Shown in pieces: positions 23,400-35,902 of a DNA stretch of 64,000 nt (position 1 is its first letter; each line of letters starts with the position of its first letter). Made by a program: the position numbers and the translations under genes. The stretch spans positions 1 through 64,000 of the forward strand of contig ARYC01003189.1 in NCBI GenBank assembly GCA_000711775.1. The letters run 5' to 3'. The notes under the pieces are model-generated. The model searched no databases, was not told the origin of the DNA, and worked only from the letters and a program-made list of their open reading frames with translations. Source of the stretch: Oxytricha trifallax (Eukaryota; Ciliophora; Spirotrichea; Sporadotrichida; Oxytrichidae).

Positions 23400-24520
23400 A
23401 ATAAACAAAAAGCAGAGAGAAGAAGACTACCAGTGTACACAGAGAATGCAGAACAAGCTAGACAATAATTGCAAATAAAAACTAAAGAATACTTTAATAT
23501 TTAAAAAATTCAACATCCTCAAGTCATTAATAATAGAAGAAAATGAAGGAGGGTTTGGAGGAATGAAAGATTCGCTGAGCAGCAAAGAAGAAAAAGAAGA
23601 ATTGAGACAATAAACAATAAAAGATAGATGCCAACTTCGAACATTAAACTAAAGATCTGCTTATAGAACGTCAGAGGACTGAACTCTAAGTTAAAGCAAG
23701 ACCAAATGCTAAGGGAGATTGAGGATAAGAGCCCCGATTTCATAGCACTAGTAGAAACAAGACTATAGCGGATAATTGGATTGAACAGTCAAAACATTAC
23801 ATGAAAATATCAAATGAAGATCATAAAAGCCCTAAGGTAATTCCTGACAAGAAATATAATGAATGTAGAAGGCTACCCACTGCACGTTATCACAGTTTAC
23901 ATACCACCTTACATAAAATAATGAAATATAAAAACTATAGAACAGAGTGATTTTCATGATAAGATCAATAAAAACCAAATGCGATAAATAAAAGATCATA
24001 GTAATGGGAGATTTCAATTTCCACTTAAAAGATTTTAGTCAGAAACTCAAAAAGGAAAACTTATGAGAATCAATTCTGGGGGTAGATACTCATACGAAAG
24101 GTAACCAACTAGACCAATTATTCTCAACAGTAGAGACATTGTAATTGGAATTCGAACAATTGAGTTCAACAGACCACAAATTAATACATGTAAAACAAAA
24201 AGTGAAATATTGAGAAAATGATATGAAGATTGCGGACAATAAGAAGATAGTGAGAATTTCAGATGTCAGGAAGTAATGTTGAAAAACATTTATAAAAGCG
24301 GGAATAATTATAAGATCATAAGACCTAGATCTCCCAATAAGAAGATGCTTCAAAGATTAATTAGAGAAATAGAGCAAATAAAAAACTGGTGCCAGTAACC
24401 ACCACATTGGGTAGTTAAGATTAACATAAAAAATGGGAATAGCTTGTACCAGGATACTAAATAACAGTGGAATGAAGAGATACAAGACATGGAATATTAC
24501 CTAGTTAGAAATAACTTGAA
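23400..24520 (+). pseudogene. LINE AP-endonuclease domain
   Basis: A basic lead-in is followed by ICLQNVRGLNSKL (about 23653) and PDFIALVETRL, the N-terminal signature of APE-type LINE endonucleases (NVRGL...E-RL). GDFNFHL at 24007 matches the central GDFN motif. GNQLDQLFST and SSTDHKLI at about 24100-24180 match the C-terminal LD and S-DH motifs with the catalytic His. Internal TGA codons and frame changes separate the blocks. The domain nicks target DNA to prime reverse transcription. Confidence 0.72.
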
Positions 24521-24839
24521 GGGTTTTTTAAGTATATTCTAGCGACTTAGGACGAGCCAAAAAAATCGCAACCAATATAGGGGTTAACAATAAACTGAGA
24601 GAGAGTCTAACAAGGTGAACAAACAATAAAGAACGTCACAAAAAAACAACCAAAAATGGAATGTGGGGACACAGCCATAGTGAATGAGCAAGTTTAATAG
24701 TACTTTTATTAAGCACAGGATGTCTAGCAAAGTATCGTAGGGTATAACTTCAACAAAGCAATAGGCGTATATGAATTTGATGCAAAATGCTAGCAAAATC
24801 AAAGAGCAAGAGAAAAACAATTAGTTATAAAATCATAGA

Positions 24840-25620
24840 ATATGAAATGGTAGAACACTGGAAAGCTCTCACATATTTCTATTAGAAGATTGATTGGGGG
24901 TTCTAAGCAAAATGCCATGGAGGCCAATACCCATATATTAGTACCAATCTCGGCGAGCTCAAACCTTAACAAAATAATCGAAAAGATCATTGTGACAAAA
25001 ATTCTGAATAAAAGAGTGAATTATTATAAACAGGAAATTATTAGAATGGATTTAAAGAAAACAAAAGCACCCACTTAAATTTAATCAGATTTCTGGGTCA
25101 CAAAAAGGTTTTAAGGCGGAAGAGTAAGAACAGAGAGGCGTATCTATTTGTCTACTTTTAGAAAGGATACGACTTCATCTGGAAAGACAAACTCTTCCAT
25201 ATCCTTCAAAAGAGAATAAAATCGGAAGATGATGGCAAAAGTAGTCTAACTTATCGAGGAATTTTACAAAAACAATAACATAATCTATGAAGGAGAATAG
25301 ATGAATGCGATAAAAGGAGTTGCTCAGGGGAGCAGAATCTCGCCAATGCTTTTTATTATATAACAATAATATGCGTTATACTCACAATAAGAATTAAAAT
25401 CGCCTATTAATCAAGGCGAACTTATATCATCAGCCAATGATTTTCTCATCAATTTAAAAACCAAGCATTAATTGGTGAGAGTAATCGAAAGTTTTAAGGT
25501 AATTGAAGAGACATATAAATTGAAGATTAATTTTGAGAAAACTTTCTACTTGCACGGTGCGAAAGAGTTTAGTGATGTCAAAGAAGTTGAAATTATAAAA
25601 AAGATAAAGGAGCTATAAAA
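24840..25620 (+). pseudogene. LINE reverse transcriptase domain
   Basis: About 24937 reads PISASSNLNKIIEKII, like the RPI...K--E-II block of LINE RTs. About 25143 reads YLFVYFQKGYDFI, where active enzymes have (F/Y)-D--KAFD. The first catalytic Asp appears to be Tyr or lost. 25324-25353 reads QGSRISPMLF, the classical RT motif. 25430-25444 reads SANDFL in place of (Y/F)ADD, with one Asp changed to Asn. The order and spacing fit a non-LTR RT, but frames change several times and catalytic residues are gone. Confidence 0.7.
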
Positions 25621-26039
25621 CTTGGATATTAACACATAAGGACTTTTGAAGAGAACATGGGATAATATTAAGAAAAAGACATTATTCTACTAAAGTTTTA
25701 CGAGATCCAATAAACCAACAATTTGCGACAATATAATGGTTGCGCAAATTGAAATATCTAGTAATTTACAACTACACGCCCTTTGTTGCAAATGTACATG
25801 TGAAGTTGGAGGAGATTTACAAACTAGAGACACAATTAAAAAAGGAAAGCATTCAGGATACCAATACACATATCAAACAAAATAATAATAAATTTCACTC
25901 AACATAAAGACAATAGAACGAGTGACATCATAGAATAACTAGCTCAGAAGAGCATAAAAAAGTGAATTCGAGCTTTGCTCCCAAAAAAGCGAAAGAGCAA
26001 ATATAATATATCTAATTCTATTGACAAAAATGAAAGAAG

Positions 26040-28265
26040 CTATTCCTAAAAAAGAACGTAATTGGGACACGATGATGCCGATCAGGGAAGGACAATAGTT
26101 AGCTACGGTATAAGCAATTACTGTAATGTCAACAGGTTATTTGTAGACTCACAACAAATAGATATAGTAATTTGATCAGCGAGGCAGGGGACCCCTCAAG
26201 ATTCAACAAACAATAAAGAGACAAAAGAATCATCGATCTAGATGATAGAACTCAAATAGAAATTATCGCAAATATGCTATGGCTAGACTACAGGAGCAGA
26301 AGTCTGGAGACTAAAGGATATTTCTATAAAATCAAAATTGCTTAGAATAACAAATATTTCATTGAAACAAGAAATAAGAGCAGGCGATGATAATTATATG
26401 CATAATTGAAATGCCGGAAACATTAAATTATCTAATTTGAGATAAAATAAAACTGAAGTTTAAATCGCGTAAAATTGAGATATTAATAATAAATTTCAAA
26501 TTAAATTAAAGAATTTAAACAGGAGATATAATATCATCAGATTCAAGATAAAAGAGATTCAACAGATGGAAGATCACAAAGATAATAAACACAGCTACAA
26601 CCAATGCTATGGGAAGTAATTCATCATAGGGAACTTCAGAGATAACAACTGCAGCAAGAAAGCTGAGTTTTGGTAGAAGTTAAAGGAAGTGAGATACTAA
26701 CATCGCGACAGAAGCAATGACCAGGAAGCTCTTAGAATAAGAAAGGATACACATGCAAAAGTTCCGCTAAACAAGCAAATCAGATTCAAAATTAGACATA
26801 AGATTCGATAATCGAACCCAGAAAAAAAATTAATAAGACCTAAGCTCAGAGAACTCAGCTCAATACTCATATCGATGGCACACCATGTATCTAAGCAGAT
26901 CAGATGGAGTTAAAATTCTTGATCGACCTTTCTGAAGTCACTTGCTAAGGATTTGTTAAGATTATTCACTCGAAAAAGTGATGGACCCCACAGATTAAAA
27001 AGACTAGTGACAATAATGTGCTGCCCAAGTACAAAAACAATATTGAGAAAGCTCTAGAATGGATGCTCAATGATAGTGAAGAAGCCATGAAGAAATGACT
27101 CAAGGAATGGGACATATGGAAAGAGATATAACAGAAATATTGTAGAGAAATCAATAAGGAAAGTCATCATGATTATATAATTCCTGGAAAAAAATAGCTT
27201 AGGATGGAAGTGTTCCCATGAAAAGTAGAAGAGGCTGAGTTCAGCGAACTGAGGACCTCACAAATGATTCTACCTCATATAATCTTAAATGACAAAGGAA
27301 TAGCCTAAATTGACAATTGCATAGCCTCAACGAACTGGAAAACAGAAAATAGCAGATTCTGGAGATATCATGAAAATGTGAAAAGTCTTTTGATCCCGAT
27401 TAGTTGCAAAAGTTCCATGAAGAACTGTAGAAACTGGGTGTTGCTAAGAATCACAAAGAAGTCAAGGAGTGTAGAAGTATTTGACACAATGAGTAATATC
27501 GGAAGTTTGGTAGTAATCCAGAAATTCTTACATCAGTTCAACGACTTATTAGTTGGCAAGGTGGGCAAGGAAATCGAAGTGAATCAAATCTCGAGCAAGA
27601 TCGAAATCAATTTAGTCACTGATGCTGAAGACTGTGGGCTCATGATAATCCTGAAAACAAACCACATTGCACTTGACTATAAGGAGAGCCGATATTTCAG
27701 ATCTTCTCTAAAGACTAGCTGAATATGTAGAGGTAATACCTTGCATTTAACCAAGAAATCGGCTACATGAAAATGAAGATTGGAAAATCAGGTATTGCCA
27801 TTAAGAAGGAAGATTTTGAAGAAATTACTGTGAAAAAGAGTATATCTATATGGTTATATGGGAATCTTGATATAGAAACAGAATAAGATTACCAAGCTAC
27901 ACATGTGATGAGATGGTTCTGTAGAACAGTGTTTTAATGGAAATGGAGTAACTCCCTGAAGACTAGGATGGATATTTTAGCATGGTGGAAGATAATGAAA
28001 CAAAAGTAGAAGATTATCTCTTTACTAGGAAAATGCAAGAGAAATAAAATGACACTTAGAAAAATAGAAGAGGAACTAAACCAAAACTAATCTGGATCCC
28101 AATAGAATGTAGAGCAAATCACAATAGAGGATAAAGGTACCATAAAACTCAGTTAGAAACAAAGAAAGAGGAGAAGGGCAGTAGAAAAGAATATGAAAGA
28201 AGAGTAGACCACCTAAATTTGGAAGAGATAGCAATCATGATCACTGAGTAGAAAAGTAGGCCTAG
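26040..28265 (+). pseudogene. Ulp1/SENP-like cysteine protease ORF of the LINE (copy 1)
   Basis: N-terminal block (about 26180-26330): ISEAGDPSRF...RIIDLDDRTQIEIIANMLWLDYRS, shared with copy 2. A middle block ends in CCPS (27019). 27378-27722 is the best frame: LLIPISC, then NWVLLRI, VFDTM, and DAEDCGLMIIL. This is the C48 (Ulp1) layout: P-I, (H)W-L, (D)-, DCG. Asn (27432-27434) stands where the catalytic His precedes Trp, Asp is at 27483-27485 and Cys at 27633-27635. A conserved tail follows (IGKSGIAIKKEDFEE). Ulp1 enzymes cleave SUMO or similar tags. Such domains also occur in some plant DNA transposons. Several frame changes are present. Whether the ORF is fused to the RT in the intact element cannot be told. 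Confidence 0.6.
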
Positions 28266-29804
28266 TAATGAATTACAATTCTCGCATTTTAGTTCATCTT
28301 ATTATAATCTCGAAGTTTATTTTACCTCAAGTTAATACCTCCCTACCTTTTAGTATTTAATTGTTTTTTGGAATCATAAGTTTATCGAAGTATATTTATA
28401 GAATATAATCTATATCATTTATTATTGAATTAAACATATTAATTACAATTTATAACATATTATTAATTTATTAAATAAGTTAAGTTAATTAAATGCTAGA
28501 ATAAATAATTATGAATAATTATATTCTCAACAATTGCTTAAATTGATAAATAAATTTAGACTTTCATTAATTTACCTGAAATTAAGAATGACTTTAAAAA
28601 AAATCTTTCATGATAGGCAGTAAGTGAGTTTGGTGGTAGAAATACCGAAATATCTACTGCTTTAGATGAGGAATGCGGATTGACTATGTGTAAATAGAAA
28701 CTAGAAAGATGGTTAAAAAGTCGAGTTTGGAGGTAATTTTATCCTGCAAAGTATGGACGTCACCTGCCAAATATGGTATGATATCATTTTTAAATTTATA
28801 TTAAATTATTTATTAATATTTATTAATTCCTTTATTAGCTTACTTTGATTGACTAAATTCTTTCCTACAGTCATTCCATTGTATACTTTCTTATAATTAC
28901 TTTAAACATGATACCCTAACAAAATTGATTATATTAATAGCTTATTTTCACTTTATGGTATTACCCGTAGTTTTAATAATTGTAAAATGAATTTGGGATC
29001 ATTAAGATTCGACAATTGATGCTAACTACAGAAATCAAGATTCTTTGCTGTGATTGTCTGAGAATCTTTGGATTTCTTATAAGCTTAGATAACTCCCATT
29101 TGAGTCAATTTTCATTGATAAAGCTTGTAATAATATTCTTTTCTGGCTATTACCTTTTAATAAATGAATTTATCTCTCTGAAGATCTACTCCAATTCAGA
29201 TCTATTTCAATCAAACTGTAGATATCAAGTTTCAGCAGAAATATTGCAAATGTTATTGATATAACAATGAAACTGATCGATTTTTAACTGATAATTAATA
29301 ATGAGTCATGCAAACAATCTAATTATAGTCATATGGCGAAGAATGATTGCTTGTCTTATTTGATACATTGATAATTTTCTAAATACTTATAGATATTTAA
29401 TAAAAATTTATTATAATGACTGGCTTAAAAATAATCTACAGACAATTTACTATAATGATTTATACTTTTCAAGACCTTTATTGCCAAAGCCATTTGAATC
29501 TTTAAATTCTACTTTTTAATATAATTAAGAATAAATTATTGAAAGATAGAAATGTCTACTATATCAAAATTAAGATTATTAAAATATAGTAATCTTGAAT
29601 TTATTTTATTCCATTTAACGAAAAATCATATGATATAATGAGATATAAGTATAAAGATTTGGTTTTTTAGTTTTAATTAGTCAAATAAAATATTTCTTTA
29701 CATCTATCTCATATTAGCATATACCTCTTGATCAAACGTAAATAACAAACTTTATATTATAATTTATCAAAATATACCTATCTCATATCAGCCAAATATC
29801 TGAA
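28266..29804. other. AT-rich spacer between two LINE-derived copies
   Basis: 28300-28560 and 28780-29800 are AT-rich. 28610-28770 is somewhat balanced but short. No gene recognised. Confidence 0.45.
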
Positions 29805-32232
29805 GATGGAAGAATATAGAAAAAATGGAGATTTAACTTTAAGACTTGCATACAAGACGCCCAGAGATATTCCCAATAAAATATTAAGAAATGAAACACA
29901 TCTCATAGAAAATAGTATTGCATATATCATTAAGGAAGTTAGTTTAAAAGAACATGAAAAAACTTAGACACAAAATAGGTTACTACTGGGATATATAAAG
30001 TAGCAAAAGAAGAATAAAGCATAATATTAAAAGCTACAAAATGACATAAATATATTCATCATAAGAAATGTTATGGACATAATAATTGCAGTTAGTTAAG
30101 AAAGAACTACGGTAAGCTATGTAATAAGCCACTATAGGAACATTCACATAACTTTTGTAGACAAAAATCACATGAGTAAAAGATATCGAATTAATGAAGC
30201 AGGGTATCCTACAAGATTTTCAAGCTAAATTAGAGTAATCAGAATAATTGACATGAACGAAAAGATTCAGATAGAAATCTTAGCCAACATGACCTGGATA
30301 GACTAAAGAACTTCAAGATTATCACCAGAAAGTTAAGAAAACTTTTTTGGATAACTTATATCAAATAGGGCAAAAAATCAGCTCGATAAAGAAAAGATAA
30401 ATAGTAATTGAAATGATTTAAATATTCATTTAGAAAGGAATTTTTAAATTGAGGAAGATAAAACAAGTGAAATCAAAAGTATAATCAAAATCAATTAGTT
30501 TATTAGAGTTAACCATAAATAAAAATATTAAAAAGATAAATGAACAACTTAAAGTTTAGAGATCACCATCATCAAAAGAGAAGCGGCAACAAGAACATGG
30601 ATATTGACAGAAAAAGAAAGAAGCGCGAGAAGTGAAATTTATAGGAATTAGTGAAGGAAATAAGGTTTGACCACAGAGACATAAGCAGAGAATAAAAACT
30701 TTAGGTAGGAAAGAAGAGAACAGAGACAGGTGGCACTTATCAAACAGAAGGGTTTTAAGAGCAGACTAAAGATTGGATAATTTATCACCAGCTAGAAGAT
30801 TAGAGAGGACAGAAGAAATGGTTGAGTTCATCAAACTTGAAGATGAATCAGAATGTATCAGAGGTGTCCAAATGGCTTTGAAGCACTTACGGAGGTGACA
30901 TGTCATGAATTTAATTAGAAAATCCACGCAAAGAAAGGGTGGATTCCACAGACAACAAGATTGGTTGCCATTGTGTGCTGTCCAAGCACGAGATCGAAGA
31001 TCAAGATAGCACTGGTAAGAAGGTATGAGGAGCTTAGAGGAGAGGATGAGGAGGATTTTTGAACAGAGAAGTAGTAACTACACTGGAGAGAAATAGATGA
31101 TGACTAGTAACATATAAATCTATTCCCAGGAAAGTTCATCCAAGAAGAAACAATGGAGTTTTGCTTGAAATTAATCGAAAAAAACAGTTCAATAAATAAT
31201 GAATAAAGATTCTCACAACATATCCTCCTCCAATCGTCCTGAATTACAAAGACATATCTCAATTTGAGAAATTTATTGGGAAAATGAAGTGGAAACTGGA
31301 GAATTATAAGTTCAGGAGACAACAAGAACTCATTTAAGCAGCCTTAATTCCAGTTTGCTCCTAAAGAGCAATTAAAAACTGCTAGAATTGAATAGAATTT
31401 AGGGTAGTCTATCATTCTAGAAAAGTATTAGAGATATTGGACTCAAGGAGACAATTAGGAAGCTACACAAGAGTACATAAGCAAATCAAACAGATAAACA
31501 CCTTTTTAGATGAAGTGTTGGGCCTTTAGATTAAACTACAAGCTAATTATCATAAAACTAGGAGATTAACTAAGTGAATGACCCAGAAGATTTTGGCTTG
31601 ATGGCAATTCTAATAATGAACCCTCTAAAATTAAAGCTACAAGGACAACTGGCATTCTAGATATTTGCAAAAGATTGGCTTAACAAGTAGAGATACTACA
31701 TAATGCTGAACCTAGAGTTGGGCTATGACAAAACTTATATAGGTAGGTCTTGTTTGTCTGTTTTAGAGTAGGAAGTAGAAAGAAATTTGGAGAAAAAAAG
31801 CGAGGCATTATGGCAACACAAGGACAAAAAATAAGACACGGAGATGATGAGCCAGCAATAAAAAATTTATATATAAGATATTTTAGTTCTGAAGAACGCG
31901 GTACAATTCGAGCTAGAGATAGAATACTAAATATGAGGGAAAGATCATCAATGTAAGTGAAGATCTGGTTGATATAGAATGTAAATATCGAACGATGGGT
32001 CAAGGATCTCTCAAAGAAAGCAAGTTGCCTTAGGAAAAAAAGGGGGAAAAGAGATGAATCAGAGTTGATCAAAGATAGTATCCAAGATCTTTAAAGAAAG
32101 GGAGACAATCTGATACAGCCATTAGTGATGAGCGTACAAGAGAATTAGATATACACAAAGGGGAATGAAGAAAAACATCAAAAGTTGAAGAGCGATGCTG
32201 AAGAGGATCATCAGGAGATAAAATGAATAACT
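29805..32232 (+). pseudogene. Ulp1-like protease ORF (copy 2), 5'-truncated LINE copy
   Basis: From ATG 29805 a long frame with Gln codons carries the block INEAGYPTRF...RIIDMNEKIQIEILANMTWIDQR (about 30190-30310) shared with copy 1. About 30930-31060 holds KKGWIPQTTRLVAIVCCPS, then a basic helix and WTEK. 31345-31480 holds LIPVCS, a degraded Trp region and ILDS. 31586-31597 has EDFGL where other copies have EDCG, so the Cys is Phe. The tail 31695-31860 reads GRSCLSVLEQEVERNLEKK. No RT or endonuclease lies upstream, consistent with 5' truncation. At least five frame changes or stops are present. Confidence 0.58.
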
Positions 32233-32760
32233 TTAATTTTAGAAGCAATTTATTACCACAATTTTTATTTTAAATATTTTAATTACTTAAGTGATTAGCA
32301 ATAAGTAACAATTATAATTTATCATTTTACTATGATTAATAAATATTCCTACTATAAAGCAGTATTCAATAATAGACTACAGTTGTTGTTCAACTCAAGA
32401 ACCAAGATATTGATGGCTCTGATTAAATTTTATCATGATAATCAGATAACTTAGATAAAATGAAAGAAGGAAGAGAGGCTATGATTTGAAGAATCAAATA
32501 ATTTAAAGTGATATGAACAATATTTTTAGTAATTTGATGATATTTCAAGGGAAATAATGACACTGAAGATAGAATAGATTCAATCTCAACACAGATTTAA
32601 GGAAATCCAATCAAACCAACAGAATTAAAACTATCTAATGCTGCTACTAGTAATCGAAGATAAAAGTATGATCCACAACTTAGAGAGAATCATAGAATTG
32701 ACAATTTTAAGGCTGTTAAATCCAGATATTACTGACAAATAAAGCTATAATAGTATATAT
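32233..32760 (+). other. Weak coding-like run of unknown origin (32538-32735)
   Basis: One frame from about 32538 to TGA 32733-32735 is polar and charged (NNDTEDRIDSISTQIQGNP, LRENHRIDNFKAVKSRYY). The flanks are AT-rich. Possibly another LINE-derived remnant. No family recognised. Confidence 0.25.
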
Positions 32761-33459
32761 AACTTAAGTTCTTTCAAGTAAAATATAAATTTTATTTAAA
32801 TAAATTTTAATGCATAAAATAGCCTATGTTTTTGCGCATCACCTTATTTTAAAAGGATTGGTGTTAACAGAATTAATATCAACTAAACATTAATATATTT
32901 ATATTTAATGTATATTGCTAATTCCTTAATGATATTCTTAGGAATAAACTCTATAATCAAATCCATGAATGTTAATTGAATTTTAAAAATCAATTAACAT
33001 ATATATTAATAGAAATCCTATTGAATTTAATTATTTATTATGGAATTTGTTAAAACTAACTTTATATTTTTGGTAATAGTAAGCTTGCTCAATAATAATA
33101 TTAAATTATTTAGACTTAGATTTTAATATTTAAAATTATATAAATCTGTCAGGAAATTTAATACTTTGAAGATGCTTTGAAAAATGAACTTAATTTTGAT
33201 TAATAGACTTAATATTATAAAAATAATAAATTATGATTAAAAATCAACAAATCCAATATCTTTATGAAGTTATTTGTTTAATTATTGTTAAATAGGGCAT
33301 TTTTATTAATATCTAGTGAATCAATTTTTAAATAAAGAGGAGACGGTTGAAAAATATAATTCAAATATTTATAATTAAAAAGTTATAAGACATAATGCTT
33401 TAGCTGTAAAACCTCAAGTTAAAATTATAAAAAAATTATAATTGTCTTTGATATAAGCA
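32761..33459. other. AT-rich spacer
   Basis: Nothing recognised. From about 33270 the frame of the next ORF is already open upstream of its first ATG. Confidence 0.45.
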
Positions 33460-34074
33460 ATGAAGAATATTAAGGAGTATTAAATGATATTTGAAGAGTA
33501 ACAATGCCAATAAGTTACAAATAAAAATAAGTAACTCCAGAAACTTAGTAGTTTTAAGAATAAACAAAGACTTTAAATGCTTGAGATCTACGAATCTTAA
33601 AGATCTAATGATAAAATAGCAGTACTATAAAAGTGCAAGAAGCAACAAAATGAATTGATTGAAGAAACTGTAGTTAATAAAAAAATTAATTATAAGACTT
33701 CTATAATATATGAAACACATGAGTATTAAAATCAATTCCTCAAAGTTGATGCACATTTTTCACCGATAACTTCCATCTCATATCCTTTATTTTTATCAAA
33801 ATATCACAAAGAACACCATTTAAAAAAAAGGCATTTAATTATTTTTTATATACCAGAAGAAAATTTGAGCTAGAATTATTTGGACACAAACTTTATCATC
33901 ATCTCTAAAATTACATTAAATCATTCCAAAATACATAATTATAGCTAAATTAATATTTTTTATTTTCAAGCAAAGACTGATCCTCATCCTTTTTTGATTA
34001 AAACTACTATTTTAATTTTCAAATAATCGTATTTACATATAATTTAATTATTTATCCATAATCATTTATAATGA
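33460..34074 (+). CDS. Unknown Gln/Lys-rich ORF (204 aa)
   Basis: ATG 33460 to TGA 34072-34074 with many TAA/TAG Gln codons and no TGA. The same frame is open for about 60 more codons upstream. The N-terminal half is Gln/Lys/Glu-rich and probably coiled (QMIFEEQQCQQVTNKNK, KKQQNELIEETVV). The middle is more globular (FSPITSISYPLFLSKYHKEHH, FYIPEENLSQNYLDTNF). In DNA this AT-rich a TGA would be expected sooner, but composition alone does not prove coding. Confidence 0.4.
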
Positions 34075-34417
34075 TTGTAAATTTTTAATACTTTTCACCT
34101 CAAAAATCTATATATAAATTCATTACATCCCGATACTCAAAATGTTTATATAAAAAATTTTAGGGGGTTAGTAACTTGCACCTTTGGAAATTTCAGCACC
34201 ATAATATAAATATAATTTATAATAAATCTTAAATATTATATATGATAAAATTTTCCTTTCTTTAAACATCTTTTTACCTGTATATCTTGATAAGATTTGA
34301 ATAATATCATATCAATTACATTAATAAATAATAAGTTTGTAATATGTTATAAGACAATGGATATTTGTAAACCTTGAAAGTTATATTAAAGTATGTGAAA
34401 AATAGGCAAAATAATAA

Positions 34418-34888
34418 TCAAAGCCAAAACCAATCTAATTATAAATGTGAAATAAGTGTATTTGTATTATTAGATTTTAAATCATCAACATAGTTTTGCT
34501 TAATTCTGTATATTTTCAGCATTTCATTTATGTACCTTTGATTTGTCCTTGAGCTCAGGAACAATATCTATTTCTATTGGTTTGACTTGTCATCATCGTC
34601 TTTCAATTTACTTTCCTTCTTTGTCATCAAAAACTTTCCGAGCTCATCCTTTGATTCTTGCGATTCCTACATTGTTGGTATCTCCGCTATATTGCTACTT
34701 CTCTGATCTACCTCTTTGTTGTCAACCTTCAAGGCGTCTACCATCTTCTTAATCTCTGAAGCCATCACAGCCATCTGCATCTGCAGTCCTCAGTAGTCGA
34801 CCCTGCATTCTCCTCTGTAGTTGCCATCATCATCGTTTCTACTGTCGCTCTTCTCTTGCACTCCATCGTCAATTTCACCTCCATTCAT
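34418..34888 (-). pseudogene. Charged coiled-coil ORF starting head to head with a YHYH copy
   Basis: ATG at 34888 (minus), open for 156 codons to TGA at 34420-34418 except for one in-frame TGA early on (near 34797). It is acidic at the start (GGEIDDGVQEKSDSRNDDDG), then heptad-like Lys/Glu/Met/Gln helices (ASEIKKMVDALKVDNKEVDQ). The GC-rich part is 34540-34890. The homologous part of the YHYH copy begins only 83 bp away in the opposite direction. No family recognised. Confidence 0.45.
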
Positions 34889-34904
34889 GAGTTTTTTCTC
34901 TCTC

Positions 34905-35902
34905 CCTTGACTTATATGTCAGCAGGAATCCTGTCTCCACATGGGCATCTTCGGCATTTTATTTCGAAAACAGTATTGCAAACGAAGTAAGGGACGAGCC
35001 TTCGAATGAGGGTTGGTAGTAATACCACGCGATTTTCCATCTTATATCTACTGAGATAGAATCTTCTGCTTAAACAAGTGTCGAAGAGCGGATAAAATGT
35101 AAGATTTTTATTTCCTTGCTCAATCTATGCCGATTAGCCATGCTCTCATCGCAAATTTCCTGATTTCATACTGCGGCTACTCTCCATTCTGCCAGCCAAG
35201 CCACGAATCTATCAAGAACTTTGGCCTATCCTCTAATGCTAGTTCTCTTACTACACTTATGAAGTGGGGTGCCTTTAGCGGATTCCATTCTGTCTAGAGA
35301 AATTAAAAAGCTTGCTTAAGGATTGTCAGGAAGGCCATACTAAGAATCCTGAGACTTCCCCTCAATTGCTGTGTGGCACGCTGGCTTCTTTGCTTTTAAA
35401 CATCTCTAAATTATTCGTGAATTGATTTGACCTCTAAAGTATTAATGTTTGAGTGAGTATTAAAATGCTAGTAACAGTTACCATGAACATAATCTTAGTG
35501 AAAAGTGAATGCAAGCCTCTCTATCACTATTACTCTTTCTGTCCTAGCGTCTACATTGACAGTCTCAACGCAAATAGAGTTGCTATCTCGCAATGCTCCT
35601 AGGACTTCTTGACATACGCTTTCAATATCCTCCGATCTGCCAAAGGAGGCATAAGTATAGTTGGTCTTGCAAGAGATGGACACCTTATTGTTGGTCCCTA
35701 AAAAGCCACTGATGCACTATGGTAGTATTGTAATGTTTATTCAAATAACAGTGTGATAATAGAAGATACATACATCTAACCTCCACTCTCCTCTTCTACT
35801 GCTTCCATCCCTGGAAGGCTCCCCGATGGTAGTATTGGTTCAATGTTGTTACTACTGGAAGCCACTATTAATGGTCATGTATTTCTTATCTTTTGGATTT
35901 GA
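34905..35902 (+). pseudogene. YHYH-domain protein, copy Y1
   Basis: The segment from about 34966 matches copies Y2 and Y3 (NSIANEVRDEPSNEG). The core frame, about 35459-35902, reads YHYYSFCPSVYIDSLNANRVA (35522 on), then ISIVGLARDGHLIVGP and ALWQYCN. That is the YHYH-domain order: YHYH, IvGiAkDG--I-GPy, W--CDVDVCNG. The terminal DVCNG is altered. YHYH proteins are secreted and of unclear function, and are frequent in ciliates. The 3' non-coding flank (35935-36120) also resembles that of Y3. The N-terminal half is in another frame. Confidence 0.6.

Larger units (their letters stand above)
23350..28265 (+). mobile_element. LINE retrotransposon, decayed, with a downstream Ulp1-like protease ORF
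   Basis: In order: an AP-type endonuclease domain, a reverse transcriptase domain and, downstream, an ORF with a Ulp1/SENP-like protease domain, all on the plus strand. Four other copies in the window keep only the protease ORF or its end. That is what 5'-truncated LINE copies look like if this ORF is the element's 3' part. The exact ends are uncertain. The 3' end is probably near 28260 (TAATGAATTA, also near the end of the copy at 40.97 kb). There are many frame changes and stops. LINEs are known from the germline genomes of these ciliates. Confidence 0.65.

Noticed and set aside
26790-26825. tRNA-like T-loop words (GATTCGATAATCGAACCC)
   Set aside because: No acceptor or anticodon stem pairs around it, and the sequence is part of the protease ORF shared with other copies.
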